Assembly: GCA_041494885.1 (NCBI GenBank)
Contig: JBGQBO010000002.1
Span: forward strand, 62,001-126,000
From: JAIQFV01 sp041494885
GTDB taxonomy: Bacteria > Acidobacteriota > Terriglobia > JAIQFV01
Length of the DNA stretch: 64,000 bases
Reading direction: 5' to 3'
Part shown: positions 53,976-62,562 of the stretch, one piece after another
How the letters are laid out: every line of letters starts with the position of its first letter
Position numbering within the stretch: position 1 is the first letter of the stretch
Translations under genes and position numbers: made by a program
Notes under the pieces: generated by a model
What the model was told of the DNA's origin: nothing
The model's database searches: none
What the model saw: the letters and a program-made list of their open reading frames with translations, nothing else

Positions 53976-54845
53976 CTACTCAATCCTCGCCACCCCGTTG
54001 CCTGGTTTTGGAAATCGCTCAAACACAGCGGGATCATGACCGGGAATAATCAGCCGGGGCTGGCTGGCCAGGGTTCTCATGCGGTCCTGCGCCTTCAAGT
54101 TTGAAGCGGCATCGAAAGTTGCGGCAATCGGCACGTGCTTTTCGAGATTTTCATAAAGGTAAACATTATCTGATGCGATGACCAGCGTTCCAGCCCGGGC
54201 TTGCACACCGACGTATTGTGAAGCGTAAGTATGACGCCCACCGGTATAGAAGATGAGTCCAGGGATCAAAGACTGCGCGTCCCCATCCACCAAAGTCAGC
54301 CGCCCCTCGTGGTTCATCCTTGACAGCACCGCCATATCCTCCGGGTCGATCCCATTCACCTGTTTGGCCGGATCGCTGTAGTAATCAAACTCGTCCTTTT
54401 GAATCCACACATGCGCCTTGGGAAACAGATCCACCCCGTCCGCATGATCCCAATGCACATGAGTAACAATGAGGTCAGTAATTTGCTCGGGCTTGAGACC
54501 TACCTTGCCAATCGCCTCAGAGGGCTTGATATAATCTTTGATTTTCCAATGCCTGAAAAACTTTGCCCGGTAGAAACCGCTGTCCACAAGGATGTTTCTT
54601 CCACCCGGACCTTTCAATAACCATATCATCATCTGGATATCCATCTTGCGTGAAGGATCAGCACCTGCGACGAGTTCTGTCACGGGAAAATCCGGAATGA
54701 TTCCGTAGCTGATGGCATAAACCTCATAAACTGGTTTTTCAGGCGTGGCAGATGCCTTTCCGCTGCCCCTCGGAATGACCCATGCAACCACGAGCATTGC
54801 ACATCCCATCCAGACCAATCGCCAAACCGCCCTCTGGAATATCAT
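53976..54845 (-). CDS. Metallo-beta-lactamase-fold, AHL-lactonase-like, secreted
   Basis: MBL-fold hydrolase resembling N-acyl homoserine lactonases of the AttM/AiiA group. The metal motif is HVHWDHADG (HxHxDH), with a further His in GGRHTYASQ, Asp in IASDNVYLY and His in IIPGHDP. The N-terminal hydrophobic segment (VWRLVWMGCAMLVVAWVI) suggests export or a membrane anchor, which is uncommon for quorum-quenching lactonases. ATG 54845 is chosen for its SD (GGAG 6 bases away); ATG 54872 also lies in frame. 289 aa. The substrate (lactone or other ester) is inferred only. Confidence 0.9.
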   Translation of the reverse strand: MIFQRAVWRLVWMGCAMLVVAWVIPRGSGKASATPEKPVYEVYAISYGIIPDFPVTELVAGADPSRKMDIQMMIWLLKGPGGRNILVDSGFYRAKFFRHWKIKDYIKPSEAIGKVGLKPEQITDLIVTHVHWDHADGVDLFPKAHVWIQKDEFDYYSDPAKQVNGIDPEDMAVLSRMNHEGRLTLVDGDAQSLIPGLIFYTGGRHTYASQYVGVQARAGTLVIASDNVYLYENLEKHVPIAATFDAASNLKAQDRMRTLASQPRLIIPGHDPAVFERFPKPGNGVARIE

Positions 54846-55082
54846 CGCACGCTCCGTTTGATAATCATTCACTCGTCCCAGCGCTAAAATAGGAATAGCC
54901 CCCTCGAATAAGGACTCTCCTGATTCTTAAGTAAAATTTGCCACCAGTATATCATCCGCTGCAAGAAGTCGGTTTGGCCATTCGTTTGTGCATTTCCTTT
55001 CCGGATCTTTGGGATCAACCTATGCCTATTTTTGGTCTGGCCGCTAATCTCCGCCACCTTTCACCCGGGACCACTTCCCAAT

Positions 55083-55111
55083 TGCCTGCCCTTTTGAGGT
55101 GGGGTACACTC
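55083..55111 (+). promoter_or_regulatory. Promoter-like TTGCCT-N17-TACACT
   Basis: TTGCCT (55083-55088) and TACACT (55106-55111), 17 bp apart, preceded by TTCCCAA and followed by CCGCC. ATG 55136 lies about 18 bases after the expected start of transcription. Confidence 0.5.
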
Positions 55112-55135
55112 CGCCATTCAGCGAGAACATCAAAC

Positions 55136-55999
55136 ATGATCGATCACCCCTCCAGTTCTATGTGTGAATGCCAGGTAGAATTACACCCGCACCGTCGATT
55201 CTCTTTCAGGTTAAGTCTTGTTCTACTGAGTTTTACTTTCGTTTTGTTTCATGCAGTTTCCTCAAGCGCTCAGGACAACTACGAGATTCAGGTCTACGGA
55301 GCCGACACGGTGGCCCCCCGGCAGACCATGGTGGAGTTGCATACCAACTTCACCATCTCCGGGAGCAAGACGATGATGGCCGGGCTGTTTCCGACCCACC
55401 ACGCTTTTCATGAGACGCTCGAAATTACGCATGGATTGACGGATTGGTTTGAACTTGGCTACTACAACTTTACCTCGGTCCGATCGGGAGAGGGTTGGGA
55501 CTGGGTCGGAACGCACCTTCGTCCCCGCGTGCGGGTGCCACAGGACCGGCACTGGCCGGTGGGATTGAGTCTCTCCATGGAATTCGGCTATCAACGCCGC
55601 CAGTTTTCCGTCGACACCTGGACGATTGAAATTCGCCCCATCATTGATAAGCAATTGGGAAAATGGTACCTCGCGTTCAATCCGACGGTGGACCGGTCGC
55701 TGGCTGGCGAAAACAGGAAGAAAGGGTTTGAATTCTCGCCGATCTTCAAGGTGAGCTACACGGTGATCCCGAAGGCGAGCGTCGGATTGGAGTATTACGC
55801 CTCGCTGGGACCCATCTCAAAATTCGATCCGTTGAACAATCAGGAACAGCAGATTTATCCCGCCGTGGATTTGAACCTCTCTCCCAACTGGGAAGTGAAC
55901 TTCGGGCTGGGGGTCGGTATGACCCGCAGCACCGACCATCTCATTGCCAAGTTGATCCTGGGTTACCGTTTCAAGAAGTTTCCTCTCCTGAAACACTAA
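55136..55999 (+). CDS. Putative outer-membrane beta-barrel protein
   Basis: A signal peptide (about residues 25-45, FRLSLVLLSFTFVLFHAVSSSA, after a polar lead) is followed by amphipathic beta strands rich in aromatic ends (ELHTNFTI, WFELGYYNFTSV, WYLAFNPTVDRS, NWEVNFGLGVGMT). The pattern suits a small barrel of 8-12 strands, like acidobacterial transporter-like OMPs. Function unknown. The frame begins at 54938 but ATG 55136 fits the promoter ahead. 287 aa. It ends with a basic strand KLILGYRFKKFPLLKH instead of the usual C-terminal Phe. Confidence 0.7.
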   Translation: MIDHPSSSMCECQVELHPHRRFSFRLSLVLLSFTFVLFHAVSSSAQDNYEIQVYGADTVAPRQTMVELHTNFTISGSKTMMAGLFPTHHAFHETLEITHGLTDWFELGYYNFTSVRSGEGWDWVGTHLRPRVRVPQDRHWPVGLSLSMEFGYQRRQFSVDTWTIEIRPIIDKQLGKWYLAFNPTVDRSLAGENRKKGFEFSPIFKVSYTVIPKASVGLEYYASLGPISKFDPLNNQEQQIYPAVDLNLSPNWEVNFGLGVGMTRSTDHLIAKLILGYRFKKFPLLKH

Positions 56000-56057
56000 A
56001 GCTCTGGTAGCCCCGGTCCGCCATAAAAGCCAAAACTCGTCACTTGCACCCCGTTGC

Positions 56058-56086
56058 CCGCTCCATTGAACAGGTATACACTCTGC
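56058..56086 (+). promoter_or_regulatory. Promoter-like TTGCCC-N17-TACACT
   Basis: TTGCCC followed after about 17 bp by TACACT near 56081, a weaker copy of the pattern at 55083 and 46278. The next gene starts at 56276. Confidence 0.35.
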
Positions 56087-56275
56087 TTGCCAGATTCTCC
56101 CATCCTGGGAGAAGAATTAGGATTTTCCAAGATCCACGTTTCCATCGAAGATGTCCAGTTCGCAGGCATGATGGAAGGCCGGCGTATTCAAGAAGAACAA
56201 GAATAAGATTTAGACTCAACCGCTAACAGTTCCCCCTCGATCGATGTTCCGCCTTGTGGCGGAAGGGTATTGATC

Positions 56276-57571
56276 ATGACAGATTGGACTGATCCGAATA
56301 AGCGATCCGGCTGGCCTTATGAGTTGGGATCGGGGTTTCTGGTTATTTTCAACGTTTTGTTTTCCTTCCTTGCAGGCAGGCATTTGGGTTTTAGGGGCGC
56401 TGAACTCGGTGGTTATTCGGGTGGCGCTCTTTTGCTTGTTGTGGTTGTTGTTGGCATTTCTCGCTTCAAGAAGAGTGCACGTACTAGAAGTGCTACGGCA
56501 AAGATCGTCTTCTATACGCTGCTCATCACTCTTCTTGGATCGTTCTCTAGCCTGACGCAGAGTCGAGCGAAGCGGGCACGGATTGCGACTGAGGCCGATC
56601 CTGCCAGTCTCTCAATCGATGGCCAGCAGGCTGCTGTTCTCGCCATGCACATCCAGGATTCCGTTTCTAAAGGAGAGCTTGAAGACGTGAGGACCCTATT
56701 TGATGGCGACCGTTTTGCGAAAAGAGTGTTGATCGGCCAGGATACCACGGAGCCTTCATTGAGGGACAGGGCTGAGGGAGCAAGTAAGTCTTTCAAGGGT
56801 GCGAAATTACTTGATCAAATGAATTCAATGGTCAAGCGGGGCGGGCGATTCGAATTTGTTAAGCTGTATCATCGGCGCCAGGACCCGGTTCTGCAATTCC
56901 GTCTTGCAGCGGATTCCGGGGATCTACATTATGTGGATCTCTATATCTTCAAGACCCCCCAGGGCAATCTACGAATTAGTGATGTGCAATACTACAATTC
57001 GGGAGAGGTCTTGAGCAAACAAATTCTCAGTACCTCGAAGGACCTGGATGATGGGAAAGCGAATTCCTCTTCGAATTTTGACGAGTTACAGCGGGCCATC
57101 CAATTGGCGGCAGGAGGGAAGGTTGGAGAGGCGTATTCCGCCCTCGAGTCTCTTCCTGATACCTTTAAGGAGCGGAAGGCGATTCTGAGCCTGAGAATTC
57201 GGCTGGGGTACCAAGTCAATGTGGAGGAAGCCGAAAGGTTGCTAGATCAATTCAGAAAAAAGTTTCCTGATGATCCAACCATTTTTTTCTATGTATATAC
57301 AGCCGCTACTGCGAAAGGGGATCTGAAGGGTGCCATAGCTTCCATCGACGACATTTACCGGACCGTCGATGGCGATGAATACCTGCTCTGGCTGAAGGTG
57401 AACTTGTTTCTTATGCAAAGGCAGAATGAAGATGCGATTGAGCTTCTCTCGAGGATGGAAAGTGACTACCACGTCAATGTGAGCTCACAAGCAAAACAGA
57501 AACTTCCAAAAGAGTTCCTCACTTCAAAGGAATATAAAAGGTGGTTGGCGCAGCACAAGATAGTGGATTGA
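56276..57571 (+). CDS. Membrane-anchored TPR-type protein, unknown function
   Basis: Three hydrophobic spans lie near the N-terminus (about 17-35, 48-62, 76-92). The rest is soluble: an NTF2- or DUF3887-like alpha/beta region (RFEFVKLYHRRQDPVLQF, LHYVDLYIFKTPQGNLRISDVQYYNSGE), then helical tetratricopeptide-like repeats from about 270 to 400 (IQLAAGGKVGEAYSALESLP, VEEAERLLDQFRKKFPDDPT, NEDAIELLSRME). Such proteins usually bind partners. ATG 56276 is chosen over TTG 56270 because SD GGAAGGG lies 8 bases before it. No neighbour suggests its task. 431 aa. Confidence 0.75.
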   Translation: MTDWTDPNKRSGWPYELGSGFLVIFNVLFSFLAGRHLGFRGAELGGYSGGALLLVVVVVGISRFKKSARTRSATAKIVFYTLLITLLGSFSSLTQSRAKRARIATEADPASLSIDGQQAAVLAMHIQDSVSKGELEDVRTLFDGDRFAKRVLIGQDTTEPSLRDRAEGASKSFKGAKLLDQMNSMVKRGGRFEFVKLYHRRQDPVLQFRLAADSGDLHYVDLYIFKTPQGNLRISDVQYYNSGEVLSKQILSTSKDLDDGKANSSSNFDELQRAIQLAAGGKVGEAYSALESLPDTFKERKAILSLRIRLGYQVNVEEAERLLDQFRKKFPDDPTIFFYVYTAATAKGDLKGAIASIDDIYRTVDGDEYLLWLKVNLFLMQRQNEDAIELLSRMESDYHVNVSSQAKQKLPKEFLTSKEYKRWLAQHKIVD

Positions 57572-57691
57572 ACAGGCGATGAACAGGATGATTCCTGGTT
57601 CAGATCCTCCTCTTTCATAATGGCATCGGGTTTTGGAATAAGAGCGGGAAGACATTGAACCAATTTGACATTCCTAGAAAGGCATAATCCT

Positions 57692-58636
57692 ATGTTTCAC
57701 GGAGAAGTATCCAAGGAAATTGCGCAGGGCCTGATCGAACTGCAAGCCCGAATCAAGAGCGCTCAAATCCCTTCGTCGAAACTGGATGAGACGATCAACA
57801 TTGCCACCTGGAATATCCGGGAATTCGGAAAGGTGGAAAGAACGGAAGCGGCGATCCATTACATTGCCGAGATCCTGGGGCAGTTTGACCTGATCGGCGT
57901 CGTCGAATTGCGCGACGATCTGAACGATCTCGGCCGAGTCTTGACCATCCTGGGTCCTTACTGGCGGGCCGTCTACTCCGACATGATTCCCGACAGCGGC
58001 GGAAACCGTGAACGGATCGCCTTCCTCTATGACAAGCGGGCCGTCACGTTTGGCGGGTTTGCGGCAGAGGCAAACCCCCCGCGCAAAAAGGTGGGGAATG
58101 AGTACATATCCGAGATCTCATTTTGGCGGAGCCCTTACATGGCCTCTTTCCATGCCGGAAACTTTGATTTCGTCGTCCTGAGCGCTCATATCCGCTGGGG
58201 CGATGACGAGCTCGCCCGAAAAGGCGAGCTTCAATTGTTGGCCGATTGGGTGGACGAAAAGCGGAAGGAAAAAACGCATGAAGACAAGGATATGATCGTT
58301 ATGGGCGACTTCAATATCGCCGATCGCGATGATGATCTCTACAAGGCCATCATCAGCCGGGGACTGGTGATCCCCCAGGCGCTTCGACAACTCAGTTTCG
58401 GCACCAACCTCGCCCGCAACAAACATTACGACCAGATCTTTCATCATCCCATCTACCCGGAGAATTTTACCAACCAGGGCGGGGTGCTGGACTTTTATGC
58501 GGGCGATGTCAACCCCCTCTTTCCCGGAATGTCTTTGAAGGATTTTACCTACCAGCTTTCGGACCATCTGCCGTTGTGGATGCAGGTGAACACCGACATC
58601 GACGGTCACCAGCTCGATGAAATTATTCGAGGCTGA
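57692..58636 (+). CDS. Endonuclease/exonuclease/phosphatase (DNase-I-fold) protein
   Basis: Metal-dependent phosphoesterase fold. Marks are NIATWNIREFG, IGVVELRDDLNDL (in place of the metal Glu region), MGDFNIADRDD and QLSDHLPLWMQ with the catalytic His. It has no signal peptide and 314 aa, so it is cytosolic; DNA, RNA or lipid-head substrates are possible. The start ATG 57692 is chosen over TTG 57665 because AAGG lies upstream and the extra nine residues look non-coding. It is a lone gene. The stretch 58637-59318 after it contains only a promoter-like sequence (58905-58932). Confidence 0.88.
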   Translation: MFHGEVSKEIAQGLIELQARIKSAQIPSSKLDETINIATWNIREFGKVERTEAAIHYIAEILGQFDLIGVVELRDDLNDLGRVLTILGPYWRAVYSDMIPDSGGNRERIAFLYDKRAVTFGGFAAEANPPRKKVGNEYISEISFWRSPYMASFHAGNFDFVVLSAHIRWGDDELARKGELQLLADWVDEKRKEKTHEDKDMIVMGDFNIADRDDDLYKAIISRGLVIPQALRQLSFGTNLARNKHYDQIFHHPIYPENFTNQGGVLDFYAGDVNPLFPGMSLKDFTYQLSDHLPLWMQVNTDIDGHQLDEIIRG

Positions 58637-58904
58637 TCCAGGCGACCAGAACATGTGTCCCCTGTGATGGTCTGACCAATGAACGGAACCGGTCTGAATC
58701 GGGCACACGGCCGTGAGGCCGTCTGGAAGTCGATCGATCTCTTGCGCGCGGAACCCCCCGTTTTCAAACGAACCGCCGCCATCCCTTGATTGACCACGTT
58801 TTCAAACTCCATTCCACCTGTCTCAAACAGCCACCTGATTCGTCTTCATCATCAATGCGGATGATGATGGCAGTGTGAAAAACGGCACAAGTCTCAAAAA
58901 ATCG

Positions 58905-58932
58905 TTGACTTCGCCCCCCATGCCATTAGAAT
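58905..58932 (+). promoter_or_regulatory. Promoter-like TTGACT-N16-TAGAAT
   Basis: TTGACT (58905-58910) and TAGAAT (58927-58932), 16 bp apart. The next gene starts at 59319, so there would be a leader of about 380 bases. No gene is supported in that leader. Confidence 0.35.
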
Positions 58933-59318
58933 GAGCGCATCGACATTCAATCCGACGTGGGGGCTTCTTACAAGCGGAGGGATCCCCGGCTGAATTAAGG
59001 CGAGAAGGAGATCCGACAGGGGTGGAAATCAATCTCGTCTCCAGCACACCTCAGAGGCTTTGATCGGAACGGGACATGGTTCCTATGGAACGTTCCCAGA
59101 CTGTTACGATGCTGATACAAGAGATTCGACATCCCCTGCGGCGAACTGTCGCTGGGAGGTGCATGGGGGATTCTCTGTTTCAGAAGGGGTCTTATTTGGC
59201 AAATGATCCGGACAGATGCCCTTGGGGATAACGTCCATTCTCTAGTGTGCGGACGGCGGGAAACATTGCGCTCAACACCGCGCGCCACCGCGGTTTCAGT
59301 CGCGACGAAGGAGAGGTT

Positions 59319-60749
59319 ATGGCTGACGGACTTCAGCAGTTAAAGCATATTGTCGTCCTGATGATGGAAAACCGGTCATTCGATCACCTACTGGGATATC
59401 TGAAGGCCCAGGATCCACGGATTGATGGGGTCACGGGCAGCGAAACCAACCCCGATACAACAGGTGCAGCCGTCCCGGTCCAGTCGCTGGCTGCCTATCA
59501 GGGCCAGTTGGAGCCCGATCCGGGCCACCATTTTGAGGACGTCAACGTACAGATTTTTGGCAACCATGAGGGCACGCTCTCGGGTCCAACAATGCAGGGT
59601 TTCATTCAGGCCTACTTCGAGAAGCGACACGATGTGGCCCACTCCCAGAAGATCATGTACTGCTTTGCCCCCGAAAAGGTCCCTGTGATCACTACGCTGG
59701 CCCGGAAATATGCAGTGTTCAACCGGTGGCATTCCTCTATTCCGGGCCCGACCATTCCCAACCGCGCCTTCGCGCATTTCGGAACGTCTTTTGGAAAGCT
59801 CGATAATGATCTGCTTTACATCGGCTCGAAGTACCCCACCATCTACGAGCGCATGCTCAACCAAGGCCGGACGGCAAAAGTTTACTATTATGACGAGCCG
59901 AGCGGAACCATCACGCTGACCTTCCTTTTGAAAAAGCAACCGCAACTGTTTGGGACGTTCGATCAGTTTCAGGCGGACTGTACCTCCGGAAAACTGCCGG
60001 ACTACAGTTTCATCGAGCCCAACTACACGGACCACGATGTCGGTAACGGCGAGATGATCGCTCAGGACCAGCACCCGGATCACAATGTTCTGGCCGGCGA
60101 ACAGTTTATCGCCTCAGTTTACTCCTGCATCACCAGCAACCAGGCCATGTGGGAAAGCACCTTGCTTCTCGTCTTGTACGACGAGCATGGAGGCATCTTC
60201 GACCACGTCCAGCCTCCCGCCTGCCCCCCCGATGAGTTCCAGGATAAGGGGACCGGCTTTAAGTTTGATCGGCTCGGGATTCGTGTGCCGGCGGTGCTGG
60301 TTTCACCTTGGATCCCGGAGGCCACGGTCGTCACCGACAGGACGTTTGATCACGCCTCGATTCCGGCGACTGTGACCAAACAGTTTATCGGCAGTTACAG
60401 CGCCCGCTCGCCGCGTGAAATCAATGCAGACACGTTCCTGGATTTTCTGACGCTTCCTTCACCCCGCACGGACCGGATCACGTTTCAAACCGGGGGCGGG
60501 GGATTCGCCTTTCGCGCCATGGCGCCCGGGGCTGGTGTCGTCTCCATCGATCAGGCCCCTGCCAGCGCGCGCCAGCCGCGACGGCCGCTGTCTGACTTGC
60601 TGCGAGATCATTTGGCGGCGGTCCAGGACATTGAAAAACAGCTTCCAGCGGACCAGCAGACCCACATCGACATTCGAAAGATCCATACCGAGGCGGATGC
60701 CAGCGCCTACATCCAGCGAGTCATGACCGCCTTGCGGAAAGGCGCGTAA
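59319..60749 (+). CDS. Phosphoesterase of the phospholipase C/AcpA family
   Basis: Alkaline-phosphatase-superfamily enzyme with the N-terminal signature LKHIVVLMMENRSFDHLLGYL, in which the Asn of ENRSFDH is part of the active site. The C-terminal DEHGGIFDHV carries metal-site Asp and His. These enzymes cleave phosphodiester or phosphomonoester bonds, such as phosphatidylcholine head groups. No signal peptide or twin-arginine motif is visible, unlike many secreted PLCs. The start ATG 59319 follows a clear SD (AAGGAGAGG); the frame runs back to 59247. 476 aa. A beta-barrel gene follows after 30 bases. Confidence 0.9.
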   Translation: MADGLQQLKHIVVLMMENRSFDHLLGYLKAQDPRIDGVTGSETNPDTTGAAVPVQSLAAYQGQLEPDPGHHFEDVNVQIFGNHEGTLSGPTMQGFIQAYFEKRHDVAHSQKIMYCFAPEKVPVITTLARKYAVFNRWHSSIPGPTIPNRAFAHFGTSFGKLDNDLLYIGSKYPTIYERMLNQGRTAKVYYYDEPSGTITLTFLLKKQPQLFGTFDQFQADCTSGKLPDYSFIEPNYTDHDVGNGEMIAQDQHPDHNVLAGEQFIASVYSCITSNQAMWESTLLLVLYDEHGGIFDHVQPPACPPDEFQDKGTGFKFDRLGIRVPAVLVSPWIPEATVVTDRTFDHASIPATVTKQFIGSYSARSPREINADTFLDFLTLPSPRTDRITFQTGGGGFAFRAMAPGAGVVSIDQAPASARQPRRPLSDLLRDHLAAVQDIEKQLPADQQTHIDIRKIHTEADASAYIQRVMTALRKGA

Positions 60750-60779
60750 GATCGGCCGAACTAGGGGGAGGTTTCAATC

Positions 60780-62171
60780 ATGCGAATAGTCATTGCACTA
60801 CTCTGGCTGCTCTCGAGCGTGCCCGCCTGGGCACAGGAAAGTGAGCTTCACGCCGAGTTCCGAACCGAAAAGGAGCGCTTCGCAGCCGCCTGTTCGAATT
60901 TCGATATCAAAGCATTTGGCGGTTGTCTTTCGGCCCTGTTCACAGACCATCCCTTTCATATCACCGGTGGAAGCATCGCCCCACAGAACGGGATGGGCGG
61001 CGGCCCCGCTCTCGTGTTTCAAAGGGAGCCGACCGAGCGCTGGAGGCTCGACATCAATATGGATGCGGTGCTCACCAGCAGCGGTTCGTGGAGAGCGGGA
61101 GCGTACATGAAGGCGGTTCTGGGCCCGAATCCGAACCAGCCGGTCAAGGTCAGCACGAGTTCGAACCCACCTCCCGGGACGCCGGCCCACATCATGAAGA
61201 TTCCCCCTCGCCCTGAGTTTAATATTTATGTGCAGACCATCCGATTAAACAAGTTATCGTACTTCGGCCTGGGACCCACCACCTCGAAGTCGGACCTTGC
61301 GTTCTATGGAATGCAGGAAACGATTACGGGCGGGAATGCGATCATCCCCATCTTCGGCACCTCCGGACTCGCCCTCTTCGGAGAGGTCAACGGGCGCTGG
61401 GTGGATATTCGGGATCGTCACGGAGATTCGAGCCCGTCGATCGAGCAAGTCTATACGGAAGCTACGGCACCGGGACTCGCGCGTCAACCTGCGTTCGCCC
61501 AGTTTGGAGAGGGAATTCGCTTCAGCCGCAGCCTGCTCGAAAATCATGTCAAACTGAAATATGCGGGCACCTTCCAGCAGTTTGCCGCAGCGGGGGACGC
61601 GAGGTACTCATTCCGGCGGTACACCCTCGACTTCGCTCACGAGTTTCCCCTCTACCGGACGACGAGGTCGGGTTCGTCCAGAGACGTGGCGGGCCCCGAT
61701 GAAAGCCCCGAGTCCATGACCAAGCCACGCTTTTCAAGAAACCGCGAGGGAACAATCGGACTGCGGGTACTGCTGACCGAGTCGATGATTCCCGCGGGAC
61801 ATGTCGAGCCATTCTACTTTCAGCCGACCCTCGGCGGAAGCGACATTAATGGAAACAACCTCCTGCCCAGCTACGCGGACTATCGTTACCGGGGGCCCAA
61901 CCTGATGTTGCTTCGCGCCAGCTTCGAACATTCCCTTTGGGGACCCTTTGGCGTCATGGCCCAGGCCGATTCAGGCAGGGTGGCCTTGACGCGCGGCGAC
62001 CTCGGTTTCAACCACCTGCGGCACAGCTATGCGGTGGGATTCACCATTCGGGCCGGAGGCTTTCCTCAAGCTTCGATTCTATTTGCCTGGGGGGGAGCCG
62101 AGGGGAACCACACCACCGCTTACATCAACGCCAGCGCCCTTGGAGGGTCGCTCAGACCGTCATTGTATTAA
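60780..62171 (+). CDS. Secreted or outer-membrane beta-barrel protein, unknown
   Basis: A clear signal peptide (MRIVIALLWLLSSVPAWA, cleavage before QE) leads to a long beta-rich protein. Repeated alternation such as RWRLDINMDAVLT, LALFGEVNGRWVDI, FGVMAQADSGRVAL and HSYAVGFTIRAGG and the aromatic terminus (RPSLY) suggest an outer-membrane barrel. The early domain (EFRTEKERFAAACSNFDIKAFGGCLSALF) has two Cys and may form a plug. SD AGGGGGAGG precedes ATG 60780, 30 bases after the phosphoesterase gene, so the two may be cotranscribed. 463 aa. A terminator-like stem follows at 62201. Confidence 0.75.
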   Translation: MRIVIALLWLLSSVPAWAQESELHAEFRTEKERFAAACSNFDIKAFGGCLSALFTDHPFHITGGSIAPQNGMGGGPALVFQREPTERWRLDINMDAVLTSSGSWRAGAYMKAVLGPNPNQPVKVSTSSNPPPGTPAHIMKIPPRPEFNIYVQTIRLNKLSYFGLGPTTSKSDLAFYGMQETITGGNAIIPIFGTSGLALFGEVNGRWVDIRDRHGDSSPSIEQVYTEATAPGLARQPAFAQFGEGIRFSRSLLENHVKLKYAGTFQQFAAAGDARYSFRRYTLDFAHEFPLYRTTRSGSSRDVAGPDESPESMTKPRFSRNREGTIGLRVLLTESMIPAGHVEPFYFQPTLGGSDINGNNLLPSYADYRYRGPNLMLLRASFEHSLWGPFGVMAQADSGRVALTRGDLGFNHLRHSYAVGFTIRAGGFPQASILFAWGGAEGNHTTAYINASALGGSLRPSLY

Positions 62172-62200
62172 TGGCGAATGGCCAACTTTGGGAGCCCCGG

Positions 62201-62219
62201 TCCGCCTTGGCGGATTTTT
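62201..62219 (+). terminator. Short-stem terminator after the barrel gene
   Basis: TCCGC pairs with GCGGA around CTTG and is followed by five T, 30 bases after the stop. A short stem, so strength is uncertain. Confidence 0.5.
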
Positions 62220-62254
62220 ATCGCGGGGGCATTTGGATGAGCCTGCCTTGGTAG

Positions 62255-62281
62255 CCCCGGCGAGCGTCCTTCTCGCCGGGG
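62255..62281. repeat. 27-bp repeat, left copy of an inverted pair
   Basis: An imperfect palindrome CCCCGGCGAG-N7-CTCGCCGGGG. Its exact reverse complement lies at 62467-62493, and the match extends a few bases into the flank (TTGGTAG versus TTGGTGG). About 185 bp lies between, with no gene. Confidence 0.75.
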
Positions 62282-62466
62282 ACACTTATGCGAAGCGGGC
62301 CTGGCAATACCGGTCCACCCTCGCTGATGCCTCTCGCAGCGACCTATTGTCATTTGAGTCGGGAATGCAAGCTGGCCTTTTGTGACTCGCAACAGCAGAG
62401 GCGAAATAATCGAAATGTGACTCTCGGAGGAGACCACTCTCAATTCCGCCTGCCTCGCCCAAAAGC

Positions 62467-62493
62467 CCCCGGCGAGAAGGACGCTCGCCGGGG
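62467..62493. repeat. 27-bp repeat, right copy of an inverted pair
   Basis: An exact reverse complement of 62255-62281. Each copy folds on itself, and the two can also pair with each other. Together with 62172-62254 this fills the gap to the next gene. Confidence 0.75.
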
Positions 62494-62562
62494 CCACCAA
62501 AACATGGAACCGGGGAAAGTTCCTGAGATAATCACAGTCGACGTTCGTGATATGCTGTTTTG

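Noticed and set aside
58995..59288. 97-codon minus-strand frame in the leader of the phosphoesterase gene
   Set aside because: Basic, Arg/Ser-rich product with no SD and no domain.
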